A stretch of 64,000 nucleotides of DNA, taken from assembly GCF_036880985.1 (NCBI RefSeq), contig NZ_JBAJNO010000009.1:1054001-1118000 (forward strand), written 5' to 3'. Below the pieces are notes generated by a model. That model made no database searches and was not told the origin of the DNA. It worked only from the letters and a program-made list of their open reading frames with translations. The stretch comes from Limibacter armeniacum (lineage in GTDB: Bacteria > Bacteroidota > Bacteroidia > Cytophagales > Flammeovirgaceae). Each line of letters begins with the position of its first letter. Positions within the stretch are counted from its first letter, which is position 1. Shown here piece by piece: positions 53,278 through 62,088 of this stretch. The position numbers and the translations under genes are program-made.

Positions 53278-53969
53278 GATGATGGTGCTTTATGCAATGC
53301 CTGTTCAAACTGCTGGAATGACTGTTCAACCTGTTCATACAGGTGTTCTTCGATATTAAAATTACCATACCAGACATACTGAAAAAAATACCCTAGCCTG
53401 TCAAATGGGTCATGAACCTGTTTGCCTTCTATTTTTCTTAAAATATCAGAGTGTTGCTTGATTCGGTTCAGGTTAACAAGCTTTTTCTCTTGCAAGTTCT
53501 CAATAGCCATGACATACCTCAGCCTTACAGCTTCCTTATAATCTTGTCTTGAAAAAGCATCCTGCCACTGATCAGATAGGGGTATATTACTTATGACTTC
53601 TTCACCTAATATAGTCCGTGAAAAGTTTCCTTTTTTCTGACTATAAAACATGAAACTGATTTGAGATTTAAACAGAAGGTAAAGTCCCCAGATGACTAGC
53701 CCAATTATTATTAGCCAAAATAAATTTTTAATAATAGATGCTATAGGGTTTAAAACAACTTGAGAAAACAATTCTAAAAAAAATGATTTAACACCATCGA
53801 TTAACTTATCAATAATAGTCACCTGCATAAAAGGAAGTTGATATTGATAATCAGAACTTTCCTTTAGTTTGTGCACTTTTGATTCTGAAAAAGATGCTAG
53901 TAATTTCTCCTGTGCCTGTAAACATATAGGTAAGAGCAGTAAGGCACTTGCTTTGAAATATTTCTTCAT
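53274..53969 (-). CDS. DUF4129-type membrane protein
   Basis: The 231-residue protein has a signal peptide (FKASALLLLPICLQAQ), a TM (about 62-85) and a cytoplasmic C-terminal domain typical of DUF4129: SDQWQDAFSRQDYKEAVRLRYVMAIENLQEKKLV with the tail FDRLGYFFQYVWYGNF. Its role is unknown, though in other bacteria DUF4129 domains are fused to transglutaminase-type proteins. It belongs to the MoxR cluster. Confidence 0.75.
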   Translation of the reverse strand: MKKYFKASALLLLPICLQAQEKLLASFSESKVHKLKESSDYQYQLPFMQVTIIDKLIDGVKSFFLELFSQVVLNPIASIIKNLFWLIIIGLVIWGLYLLFKSQISFMFYSQKKGNFSRTILGEEVISNIPLSDQWQDAFSRQDYKEAVRLRYVMAIENLQEKKLVNLNRIKQHSDILRKIEGKQVHDPFDRLGYFFQYVWYGNFNIEEHLYEQVEQSFQQFEQALHKAPSS

Positions 53970-53978
53970 ATCTTACAC

Positions 53979-54800
53979 CTATTCCATTGTCAAGATCTCA
54001 TCTTTCAGACTAACGGCTTCCTTATCCTCAAGCAAGCTAAAATAATTAACAGCAAGAGCTACATAGTTTACAGTATTAATCATAAATGCGATGAGAGATG
54101 CAACCATTGTCAACAAGATAATTAACGGCTGAAAATAGAATGGTAATTCACCTCCATCTACTTGTTGACTTGCACCAAAAATCATAAACATATTTGGTAC
54201 ACTATTAACAACTACTCCAATTATACCAGCAACTGTTCCAATAGCAAAATAGAACCCAAAAGAAGACCACCAATTTTCTTTAATCAAAAACGATGACCTA
54301 GATAACGCATTGTTAAATGATTTTTTTTCAAACACCATTACAGGGAGCAAAAGAGAAAATACCACCGACATGTATACACCGGGAATGATAAGAAAAAGAA
54401 AACCGAAAAGTAATATCACACTCAACCCAAGCATACTTAAAAGCATATTCCCTAATCCTACCTCCTCTTTTCTTTCCCATAGTATTTTAAAAGTAGGCAC
54501 CTCATTCGTCTCAAGAAACACTTTCACATACAACAAGGTATAATACAATACAAACATTCCTCCAATACTTGTAAATAATACTCCAATCAATGATGAGAAT
54601 GTTGCTGTTATTTGATTAACACCAAATAATACTTCACTCGAAAAATAACCTGAAATACCTCCCCCTAGAAGGACAAATGGCCCCGCAATTACCAGTATTG
54701 CACTGATAAGAGATTTAAAGTGATTTCGCCAAAAAGAAAAAGTAAAGTCCACTTTTTCGCTCATTCTTCGAGCTCTTTTAAAGTCTAGATTTTGATTCAT
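53979..54800 (-). CDS. Multi-TM membrane protein of the MoxR cluster
   Basis: ATG 54800 (MNQNLDFKRARRMSEKVDFTF) is preferred over 54836. The 273-residue protein has a short polar N-terminus and about six hydrophobic segments (FKSLISAILVIAGPFVLLGGG through LLTMVASLIAFMINTVNYVAL). It resembles the multi-helix inner-membrane proteins commonly found next to SpoIIM-type genes in this cluster. No catalytic residues are evident. Function is unknown. Confidence 0.65.
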   Translation of the reverse strand: MNQNLDFKRARRMSEKVDFTFSFWRNHFKSLISAILVIAGPFVLLGGGISGYFSSEVLFGVNQITATFSSLIGVLFTSIGGMFVLYYTLLYVKVFLETNEVPTFKILWERKEEVGLGNMLLSMLGLSVILLFGFLFLIIPGVYMSVVFSLLLPVMVFEKKSFNNALSRSSFLIKENWWSSFGFYFAIGTVAGIIGVVVNSVPNMFMIFGASQQVDGGELPFYFQPLIILLTMVASLIAFMINTVNYVALAVNYFSLLEDKEAVSLKDEILTME

Positions 54801-54912
54801 AATTGATAAATAATTAAATGACTTTTTACTCAACAAGTCACCCTCTACTAATGAGTTTGATTATTATAATTGGTTTTAATTCGATTTCACTAAAAATTCG
54901 ATTGTAATTACT

Positions 54913-55893
54913 TTAACTATTATGTTCAGCTTCTAAAGCTGCCACTTTTTTCTCTGCTCGAATAGGTAGATAGATATAGTAATATAGAACGGCAACCAAA
55001 GAAAAAAGGATAATTCCCACCCTAATACTCCAATGCCAATCCGTCTGTCTGGTAACAAAAGACTCAAGGAATCCTGCTATAATAAATACAGGAATTAGGC
55101 CTATTATAATCTTAAGGCCACTACGGCCTCCTCTTATCAAAGACTCTTTTCTTGAATAAGTCCCCGGAAACAGAAACGAATTTCCCATCAGCATTCCTGC
55201 ACCTCCCGCTATCACAATTGCTGAAATCTCTAGGGTACCATGTATCCAAATAGATAATAACGAATCTATCAATACGCCCTTTTCAAAGAAAAAATATTGA
55301 AAAGCGCCTAGCATAATTCCATTTCGTAAAAGAATGTACCCTGTACCTATACTACTTACGACCCCAGAAACAAATGCCAAAAATGATACCTTAATATTGT
55401 TGGTTGTAATGGCTAAAAACATTGAACCACTGTCCTGAGACTTATAAACAGCCATTGGATCTCCATTTTTAATGTTTTCCAATGTCATATCCACATAAGC
55501 ATCACTCAAAATTAGGCGTACAAATGTCTCATCATGCGCTGCTGATAAAGCACCTATCAAACAGCTCAACGAAAAAATCAGTAATGCATACAGTAAATAA
55601 CGGTGAGCTTTACGGGTTTCAAGTGGGATTTCTTCTGTCCAAAAAGTCTTAAACCTATCTTTATCCTGTTGCTTACTTTGGTAAATCTGCTTATGGTAAG
55701 ATGCCGTTAAGGTATTGAGATAGACCGTCACATCACTTCCTGGATAGTAAGTTTGGGAATAGGATAAGTCTTCAGAAAGTGCTGTATAATAACTAGCCAA
55801 TAGATCCGGAGATAATTGTTCAGGCCCAATTAACGCCTTTTCAATATTCTCCCATTTTTTTTGATTGTTGTGAATAAAAATTGGTTCTTTCAT
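54913..55893 (-). CDS. SpoIIM-type (DUF95) membrane protein
   Basis: Met 55893 is the better start (upstream in-frame ATG at 55905), giving 326 residues. After a cytoplasmic N-terminus (1-95) it has four to five TM segments with the stage II sporulation protein M core: NIKVSFLAFVSGVVSSIGTGYILLRNGIMLGAF and WIHGTLEISAIVIAGGAGMLMG. The name comes from Bacillus sporulation, but the family is widespread in non-spore-formers near RDD, MoxR and DUF58. It leads the minus-strand cluster and is divergent from the RDD gene. Confidence 0.85.
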   Translation of the reverse strand: MKEPIFIHNNQKKWENIEKALIGPEQLSPDLLASYYTALSEDLSYSQTYYPGSDVTVYLNTLTASYHKQIYQSKQQDKDRFKTFWTEEIPLETRKAHRYLLYALLIFSLSCLIGALSAAHDETFVRLILSDAYVDMTLENIKNGDPMAVYKSQDSGSMFLAITTNNIKVSFLAFVSGVVSSIGTGYILLRNGIMLGAFQYFFFEKGVLIDSLLSIWIHGTLEISAIVIAGGAGMLMGNSFLFPGTYSRKESLIRGGRSGLKIIIGLIPVFIIAGFLESFVTRQTDWHWSIRVGIILFSLVAVLYYYIYLPIRAEKKVAALEAEHNS

Positions 55894-56045
55894 AAAAAAA
55901 TACAATACTTTAAATCGAAATATATCTATTTTATTATCGCTTCAAAAAATATCTAACAGTTTTTATAAGTTGGAGCGTTATAACAGATACACAGAGTTGA
56001 CACCTTAAAAGACTTAGATTTATCTCTAATTTTATTTTTTGAATA

Positions 56046-56774
56046 ATGAAGCACGTTTCTTTCCAAAACAGTCAAAACGTTACACTTTCGTATACACCTG
56101 CAACTGTAACACGTCGTATTGGAGCCTATCTTATAGATAATCTTATTCTAGGAGCCCTATTCATTGTTTTGCTTTTAATAGTTAATTCAACACAATCAGA
56201 AGAAGCCCTTAAAACTCTAATTTACCTTGCCATATTTTTCTACCTACTTTACCCTGTCCTTTTTGAAATATTTAATAAAGGAAGAAGTTTGGGAAAAGTT
56301 GCCTTAAAAATTAAGGTTATAGCAATAGATGGCTCTCAGCCAAGTATTGGTCAATTCTTAATGCGATGGCTTTTTCGTCTTATTGACATCCCTCTTTACG
56401 GTATTGTTGCCATTCTTTCTATCATTATTGGTGGAAAAGGACAGCGTGTAGGTGATATTGTAGCTAAAACAACAGTTATTTCTGATGAAGAAAAAAATCG
56501 CTCTGTACAATTTAGACCAATAAAGTTTGATGAACACCATACTGTAACCTACCCACAAGCCATAAGTTTAACGGATAAGCAAGTAAAAATAATTGAAAAA
56601 ACCCTTGCACTTCCTATTAACTCAAATAGTTATGAATTAGCAATGTTACTTAGTAACAAACTACAGGAAAAACTAGTCATTGACACCTACAAAAAAGGAA
56701 ACCCATTCCTTAAAATTTTGCTAGATGATTACTATTACTTGACAATACACCAACATTCCAATTTATCAGAATAA
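56046..56774 (+). CDS. RDD-family membrane protein
   Basis: The 242-residue protein has the RDD domain (about residues 17-135) with paired TM helices and the arginine-aspartate signature RRIGAYLIDNLILGALFIV and FLMRWLFRLIDIPLYGI, followed by GQRVGDIVAKTTVI. The C-terminal 80 residues (about 160-242) are soluble. RDD proteins are often encoded with SpoIIM-type genes and may be transporters. It is divergent from the SpoIIM-type gene, sharing the intergenic control region 55906-56045. Confidence 0.85.
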   Translation: MKHVSFQNSQNVTLSYTPATVTRRIGAYLIDNLILGALFIVLLLIVNSTQSEEALKTLIYLAIFFYLLYPVLFEIFNKGRSLGKVALKIKVIAIDGSQPSIGQFLMRWLFRLIDIPLYGIVAILSIIIGGKGQRVGDIVAKTTVISDEEKNRSVQFRPIKFDEHHTVTYPQAISLTDKQVKIIEKTLALPINSNSYELAMLLSNKLQEKLVIDTYKKGNPFLKILLDDYYYLTIHQHSNLSE

Positions 56775-56800
56775 CGGTTTGGTATTACAACATAGATAAA

Positions 56801-56851
56801 CAAAAAGCCCACTCTTGATAGAACAGTTTTCTACAAAGGGTGGGCTTTTTT
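56801..56851. terminator. Bidirectional terminator between RDD and HdeD-like genes
   Basis: A 13- to 14-bp stem with one G-U (56803-56816 with 56836-56849) and A/T flanks. Confidence 0.8.
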
Positions 56852-56865
56852 CATCAGTCAGACCA

Positions 56866-57522
56866 TCAAGAAGGATGGTGACCATGACCATGCATTCTTT
56901 GTTGAATACGCATCTGAAGATCTTCGTATTCGTGTTTTAGATCTTCAGGCACCTTGTTAGGAAGGTCATGGAGTTTTTTAAGCTTAAAGGAAAAGTAAAT
57001 GCTGAAGCATCCTGTAACTGTTAATGCTAAAGCTGTCCAAAATACAATAGTCAACCCAGCAAACAGAGGATTCCATAGCAGAATAAAGGAGAATATGATT
57101 CCCAGTATTCCTACTCCCAATAAATTCCCCCAATCCAGCACTCCGTAATTTTTAAGATCCAAGGCAGTGCTTACAGCTCCAATTGAACGGAACAGGACAA
57201 CAAATCCTACATAGAAAGGAAGTGTCGTCATTGAAATTTCAGGGTTCAGCAAGAGAAGCAAACCTATGATCAAAGTAAAGATTCCGAAACAAAGCATCCA
57301 TCCCCAGTTTTCAAGATGGGTACGGTTTGCTATCGAAAATACAATTTCTGATACGCCTGAAAAAATAAATGAAAGACTAAAGATAAGCGCTAGCGCCAGA
57401 TAAGCTTCAAGCTGAGAAGTGAAGGTCCAGATACCGGCTGCAATAAAGATAATCCCAACTATTAGCGGAACGTACCAATATTTCACCGTTTTTCTGACGG
57501 CTTTAAAGAAAGGGTTTGGCAT
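56866..57522 (-). CDS. HdeD-family (DUF308) membrane protein
   Basis: The 218-residue protein has six TM helices in three repeated pairs with the pattern of HdeD/DUF308 (GIIFIAAGIWTF, FIFSGVSEIVFSI, FGIFTLIIGLLLLLNPEISMTTLPFYVG). The C-terminal 35 residues are soluble and end HGHGHH, a possible metal-binding tail. In E. coli HdeD works in acid resistance at high density; here the role is unknown. Confidence 0.8.
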   Translation of the reverse strand: MPNPFFKAVRKTVKYWYVPLIVGIIFIAAGIWTFTSQLEAYLALALIFSLSFIFSGVSEIVFSIANRTHLENWGWMLCFGIFTLIIGLLLLLNPEISMTTLPFYVGFVVLFRSIGAVSTALDLKNYGVLDWGNLLGVGILGIIFSFILLWNPLFAGLTIVFWTALALTVTGCFSIYFSFKLKKLHDLPNKVPEDLKHEYEDLQMRIQQRMHGHGHHPS

Positions 57523-57816
57523 AAGTGTAAGTTTTAAATTCCAATACAGATAAAACCAGTCATTACAATTCTTACTTAATAAACATTTTTCAATGAATAT
57601 AATTCACTTATGACATAAAGCCGTATTCAGCTAATATACAACCTATATAAGGTAATTGAACATTATGGATTGACCTCTATATGAAATGGCCTTCATAGCC
57701 AATAAAGTATATTTCAAACCCTCAATCTCAAAAATCAATGTTTAAACTATATTTTTACAAACCAAATCTATCTGCTTTGGTTTACTAGTTGAAAACTTCA
57801 AAAATTGACAATAGAT
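57523..57816. other. Divergent intergenic region
   Basis: It is AT-rich with no supported gene or strong repeat. It should contain the promoters of the HdeD-like and pirin genes. Confidence 0.35.
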
Positions 57817-58671
57817 ATGAGAACCATCAAAAAAATTCATATAGCTGAATATCGTCCTATTGCAGATCTGGAAACGTATTCACCTATGCCAACTCACAAC
57901 TTGCCACACATTGATCCTTTCCTGTTTTTGAATCACCATGGCTTTCAAACTTATCCACCAAACAATAACGGACTGCCATTTGGACCACACCCACACAGGG
58001 GTATTGAAACAGTCACATTCATTGTTGATGGTGATATAGCACATGAAGACAACAATGGCTACAAAAGTGTGATCAATGGTGGAGGTATTCAATGGATGAC
58101 CGCAGGCAAGGGATTGATACATGCCGAGACTTCTTCTGAGGAATTTTTAGAAAATGGTGGAGACCTTGAGATTCTTCAATTGTGGGTAAACCTGCCTGCC
58201 AAATATAAAATGACCGAGCCTAACTATACCGGCTTACAAGAGGAAGGTATCCCACATATAAAATCTGATGATGGAAAAGTGAGGATTAAAGCCATCAGCG
58301 GAAACTGGAATGGAGAAAAAGGCGCTTTTGATTCGCTAACTGATGTATATCTAAGTTCTTTAGAATTTAAAGCTGGAGGAAAGATTTCTTTCGAGGTAGA
58401 AGCGGAACGAAATATTCTATTTTATGTCGTAAGAGGGAAGGTATCGGTTAATGGGAAAGAAGTATCAATGCGTCATCTTGTTGAGTTTACAAATGATGGA
58501 AAAAATATTGATATTGAGGCAACTGAAGACAGCTTGATTATTTTCGGACATGCATTACCATACAATGAGCCAATCGTTGCTCATGGACCTTTTGTAATGA
58601 ATTCGATGGAAGAAATCCAGCAAGCTTATCTAGATTATCAAAATGGCAAATTCGGTATCTGGAAAGGGTAA
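57817..58671 (+). CDS. Pirin-family protein
   Basis: ATG 57817 (MRTIKKIHIAEY) is chosen over the TTG at 57805. The protein has 284 residues and the pirin bicupin layout. The N-terminal cupin has the metal site in FGPHPHRGIETVTF, the family's HPHRGxET signature, together with GGIQWMTAGKGLIHAE. The C-terminal cupin (about 175-280) has GGKISFEVEAERNILFYVVRG. Pirins bind iron; some act as quercetin 2,3-dioxygenases. It precedes the DoxX gene by 53 bp. Confidence 0.88.
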   Translation: MRTIKKIHIAEYRPIADLETYSPMPTHNLPHIDPFLFLNHHGFQTYPPNNNGLPFGPHPHRGIETVTFIVDGDIAHEDNNGYKSVINGGGIQWMTAGKGLIHAETSSEEFLENGGDLEILQLWVNLPAKYKMTEPNYTGLQEEGIPHIKSDDGKVRIKAISGNWNGEKGAFDSLTDVYLSSLEFKAGGKISFEVEAERNILFYVVRGKVSVNGKEVSMRHLVEFTNDGKNIDIEATEDSLIIFGHALPYNEPIVAHGPFVMNSMEEIQQAYLDYQNGKFGIWKG

Positions 58672-58724
58672 GTCTTCGGTTTAGTAACTCAACTTTTAAC
58701 ACTCTTTGCTATTACTAAACAAAC

Positions 58725-59126
58725 ATGAAAAAAAGAAACAAGATCACCTACTGGTCTGTAACGGGATTATTTTGTGCCATGATGCTGATGTCAGCTAGCA
58801 TGTATGTGTTCAAGTACGAAGAAATTGCTGTCAACTTTGCCGCACTAGGCTATCCCGTTTACTTACTTTACCCATTAGCGGCAGCCAAGGCTTTGGGTGC
58901 TATCACCATCCTGACCAAGCCTTCAAACTTCCTGAAAAACCTAGCTTATGCAGGTTTCTTCTACAATTTTGTCATGGCTTTCGGTGCACATATCATGGCT
59001 GGTGATGGTGAGTTTGAAGGTGCGCTTGTCGCCTTCTTACTTTTGGGAACTTCTTATTTCTTTGACAGAAAAGTATTTGGTACTTCGTCAGAACTAAAAA
59101 TTGTTCACGAGCAGGTAGAGGCTTAA
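58725..59126 (+). CDS. DoxX-family membrane protein
   Basis: The 133-residue protein has four TM helices and the DoxX-like pattern LGYPVYLLYPLAAAKALGAITIL and GFFYNFVMAFGAHIMAGD. DoxX proteins are inner-membrane, often linked to quinone or redox functions, but this subgroup is uncharacterised. It is probably cotranscribed with pirin and ends at a terminator. Confidence 0.8.
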   Translation: MKKRNKITYWSVTGLFCAMMLMSASMYVFKYEEIAVNFAALGYPVYLLYPLAAAKALGAITILTKPSNFLKNLAYAGFFYNFVMAFGAHIMAGDGEFEGALVAFLLLGTSYFFDRKVFGTSSELKIVHEQVEA

Positions 59127-59131
59127 AACCA

Positions 59132-59186
59132 ATGATTTCCCTTAGTTATTATTCAATTACTGAGGGAAATCACCTTTATCTTTTGT
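59132..59186 (+). terminator. Terminator after the DoxX gene
   Basis: A 12-bp stem with one G-U (59134-59145 with 59160-59171) followed by a T-rich stretch. Confidence 0.65.
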
Positions 59187-59431
59187 TAATTTTTCTTATT
59201 TAAAAACCTCCTCTATCCTATTGGCAACTGCCTTTATATATTACAATCCTCTATTAACCAATTGAATAATCATTCAATAATACGTTTTAGGTATTTTTAA
59301 CCGTTATCTCTAGCTAAACTTTTTTAACCATATTTCGTTTCATTTTCGTTACAAAGAATTGATCTAATAAATCCATTGCGATCACGGTTATAGCGATCAG
59401 CTAAGTTTTCAATAAGTTTTAACCAACTTCA
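59187..59431. other. Upstream region of the DUF5686 outer-membrane gene
   Basis: It is AT-rich. The heptamer GCGATCA is repeated directly within about 20 bp (near 59378-59400), close to the start codon. Otherwise nothing is recognised. Confidence 0.4.
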
Positions 59432-61930
59432 ATGAAGATACAGAAATCCGTTTTTGCATTATTGGTACTACTGTTTTCTCGACATGTCTACGGACAGGAT
59501 TTTTTGATAAAAGGTAAAGTATCAGATGCAGAGACTAAAGAAGGGATTCCTTTTGCGAACGTCTTCCTCAAAGGCAGCACAAAGGGAACCACTACCGACT
59601 TGGACGGTAATTACATCTTACAAACCACCCATACGGCAGACTCTCTAGTCGCCTCATATATTGGTTATCAATCAAAAAGCATAGCGCTTACAAAGGGAAA
59701 AAGCAACCAGACCATTGACTTTGAGCTGAATTCTACTGCTTTAAGCTTGAATGAGGTAGTTGTAACTCGCAAAGGGTATGAAAATCCTGCTTGGGATGTA
59801 ATTGAGAATGTACTCAAGCACAGAAATGAAAATGACTTGAATAAGCTAAAGGCATTTCAGTTTCAGTCATATACCCGTAACGAAATTTACGTCAACAACC
59901 TGACGGATAAACTTCGGAATAACCGCACAATCAAACAGATGATTGAAGTGGCTGAACACCATACTGGTACCGACTCAGCTACATCCTTGCCTTTGTTTAT
60001 TTCGGAGTCAGTTTCTGATATGTACTTTATCAATAATCCTAAAAAGCGGACTGAACACGTACAGAAAACCCGTATGTCAGGCTTGGGCGTAGAGGATGGT
60101 TCTGTACTCTCTCAACTTACAGGCGCTGCTTTTCAGGATTATAACTTTTACGATAACTGGGTAAGCATTCTCCAAAAAGGTTTTATTTCCCCAATTGCCT
60201 CTGGGTGGAAAGGTTTCTATGAATACGAGCTTGAACTCCAGATGCACGATCTGGATGGTATTCCATGTTATAAGATCACCTTTGAACCTAAAAGGAAAGA
60301 AGACCTGGCCTTTACAGGTACTATGTGGATCACGGATGAAGCACATGGTTATGCGCTAAAGAAAATTGATGCTAAAGTCAGTGAGTCTGCCAATATCAAC
60401 TTTGTAGAAGGCATTGAGATTCAGCAGGAGCTGATACAACCTGAAAAAGGGAGTGCTTGGTTACCGAAAAACACAAGGATAAAAATACAAGCCAAAAACC
60501 TCAACGACAGATGGGGTGGGCTATTGGTTGATACCAAAGTGGCTAACCAAAACTTTATCGTCAACCAAGAAAAACCATCCACCTTCTACCTTCAGGATAT
60601 CATCATTGAGAAAGATGCAAATGACCCTGCAGAAGAAACCTATTGGAGCAGCAGCAGACCTGATCCACTTACGGAAGAAGAACAACAGGTAATTAATACT
60701 GTTGAGTCTATCAAGACATTGCCAAGGGTAAAAAACCTAGTCAATGTACTTGATATTGCCTTTAATGGCTATATCAATGTTGGTAAGATCGATTTGGGTA
60801 CATACACCCATGTTTATGCCAATAATGACATAGAAAAGCACCGTTTCAGACTTGGAGCCACTACCAACGTGGATTTCAGTACCAAATATGTACTGGCAGG
60901 TTATTTAGGGTATGGTACGGGAGACAACAAGCTCAAGTACAATATGACCTTCCGTTATATTGCCAACAGAATCAAGTGGACTCAATTTGGTTTTATGCAT
61001 CAGTATGACCTACAGCGTGTCGGTATCTTTGATGATGACCTAAACCAGGACCCTGCTTTTATGGCTGCCACCAGATGGGGCGAACAAACACAAGCTTATT
61101 ATAATGAGCTATCTAGGTTTTGGTTCCAAACCGACCTAACGAAAGGTGTTACAGCAAAAGTTACTTTAAGAAGAAGCTCTTTTGATCCTGCTTTTGACTT
61201 TGAATACAGCCTTGACCCTGAAAAACCAGAACTAAGTGGTAGCAACTATGTAAATGCAGAAGTAGTTGGTGAGCTAAAGATTGCTCCAGGTCATAAGATG
61301 TTTTATACAGAGTACAATACCCGCGCTGTATTCACTACAGATGACAGACCTGCGCTAACGTTACGTTATTCTTATGGAATCCCTAACCTATTGGGAAGTC
61401 AGTTTGAATACCAAAAATTCTATGCTGGTATTGACCACTCTTTCCGTATGGGGCGCTTTGGTAAAACCAGCTATCAGCTGTCTGGTACTTACATTCCTGA
61501 TGTACTGCCTTATCCAATGCTTGGAGTACATTTGGGCAATGAGCTTCCTGTATTTTACAATGCATATGCCTTTAACCTGATGAACTTTATGGAATTTGTC
61601 AGTGACCAATATGCATCACTCAATCTGGAGCATCATTTTGAAGGTCTCATTGCCAACAGAATTCCAATATTAAATAAACTAAATGTTAGGTTATTTGCCA
61701 CTTCCAGAATCCTATACGGTTCACTGAGTGACGAAAATAAAGCCGCTATTCTGTCTGACATTCCTGAAGACCACTTAAAAAGTCTGAATGGAGAGCCATA
61801 TGCAGAAGTTGGTTATGGAATGGAAAATATCTTTAAGATTATACGGGTTGACTTTGTCCATAGACTTACCCACACTGATGGTCATGCCCCAGAGTTTGCT
61901 ATCAAGATATCAGGTCAGCTAAGCCTATAA
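59432..61930 (+). CDS. Outer-membrane protein with carboxypeptidase-type regulatory domain and DUF5686
   Basis: The 832-residue protein has a signal peptide (KSVFALLVLLFSRHVYGQ) and an N-terminal CarboxypepD_reg-like beta-sandwich (about 24-112; IKGKVSDAETKEGIPFANVFLKG, NEVVVTRKG). A DUF5686 region of alternating beta segments follows and ends in a typical outer-membrane beta-barrel C-terminus (AEVGYGMENIFKIIRVDFVH, then AIKISGQLSL). The family is a Bacteroidota outer-membrane type of unknown substrate, related in layout to TonB-dependent receptors but without a plug. It stands alone between terminators. Confidence 0.85.
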   Translation: MKIQKSVFALLVLLFSRHVYGQDFLIKGKVSDAETKEGIPFANVFLKGSTKGTTTDLDGNYILQTTHTADSLVASYIGYQSKSIALTKGKSNQTIDFELNSTALSLNEVVVTRKGYENPAWDVIENVLKHRNENDLNKLKAFQFQSYTRNEIYVNNLTDKLRNNRTIKQMIEVAEHHTGTDSATSLPLFISESVSDMYFINNPKKRTEHVQKTRMSGLGVEDGSVLSQLTGAAFQDYNFYDNWVSILQKGFISPIASGWKGFYEYELELQMHDLDGIPCYKITFEPKRKEDLAFTGTMWITDEAHGYALKKIDAKVSESANINFVEGIEIQQELIQPEKGSAWLPKNTRIKIQAKNLNDRWGGLLVDTKVANQNFIVNQEKPSTFYLQDIIIEKDANDPAEETYWSSSRPDPLTEEEQQVINTVESIKTLPRVKNLVNVLDIAFNGYINVGKIDLGTYTHVYANNDIEKHRFRLGATTNVDFSTKYVLAGYLGYGTGDNKLKYNMTFRYIANRIKWTQFGFMHQYDLQRVGIFDDDLNQDPAFMAATRWGEQTQAYYNELSRFWFQTDLTKGVTAKVTLRRSSFDPAFDFEYSLDPEKPELSGSNYVNAEVVGELKIAPGHKMFYTEYNTRAVFTTDDRPALTLRYSYGIPNLLGSQFEYQKFYAGIDHSFRMGRFGKTSYQLSGTYIPDVLPYPMLGVHLGNELPVFYNAYAFNLMNFMEFVSDQYASLNLEHHFEGLIANRIPILNKLNVRLFATSRILYGSLSDENKAAILSDIPEDHLKSLNGEPYAEVGYGMENIFKIIRVDFVHRLTHTDGHAPEFAIKISGQLSL

Positions 61931-61948
61931 TTTTTATTTAAAAACTAT

Positions 61949-61990
61949 TTCAAAGCCCAATCATGATAAATGATTGGGCTTTGTTTTTAT
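61949..61990 (+). terminator. Terminator after the DUF5686 gene
   Basis: Perfect 14-bp stem (61951-61964 with 61970-61983) and 5-nt loop, followed by T5. Confidence 0.9.
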
Positions 61991-62088
61991 GGAAATAGCA
62001 CTATTCTTTATTTTATTTGGATAATTATTGAGTTTACAGTGTAATCATTCAACAACTCTACTTTTCAACCAACATCAATTCTGATTAA

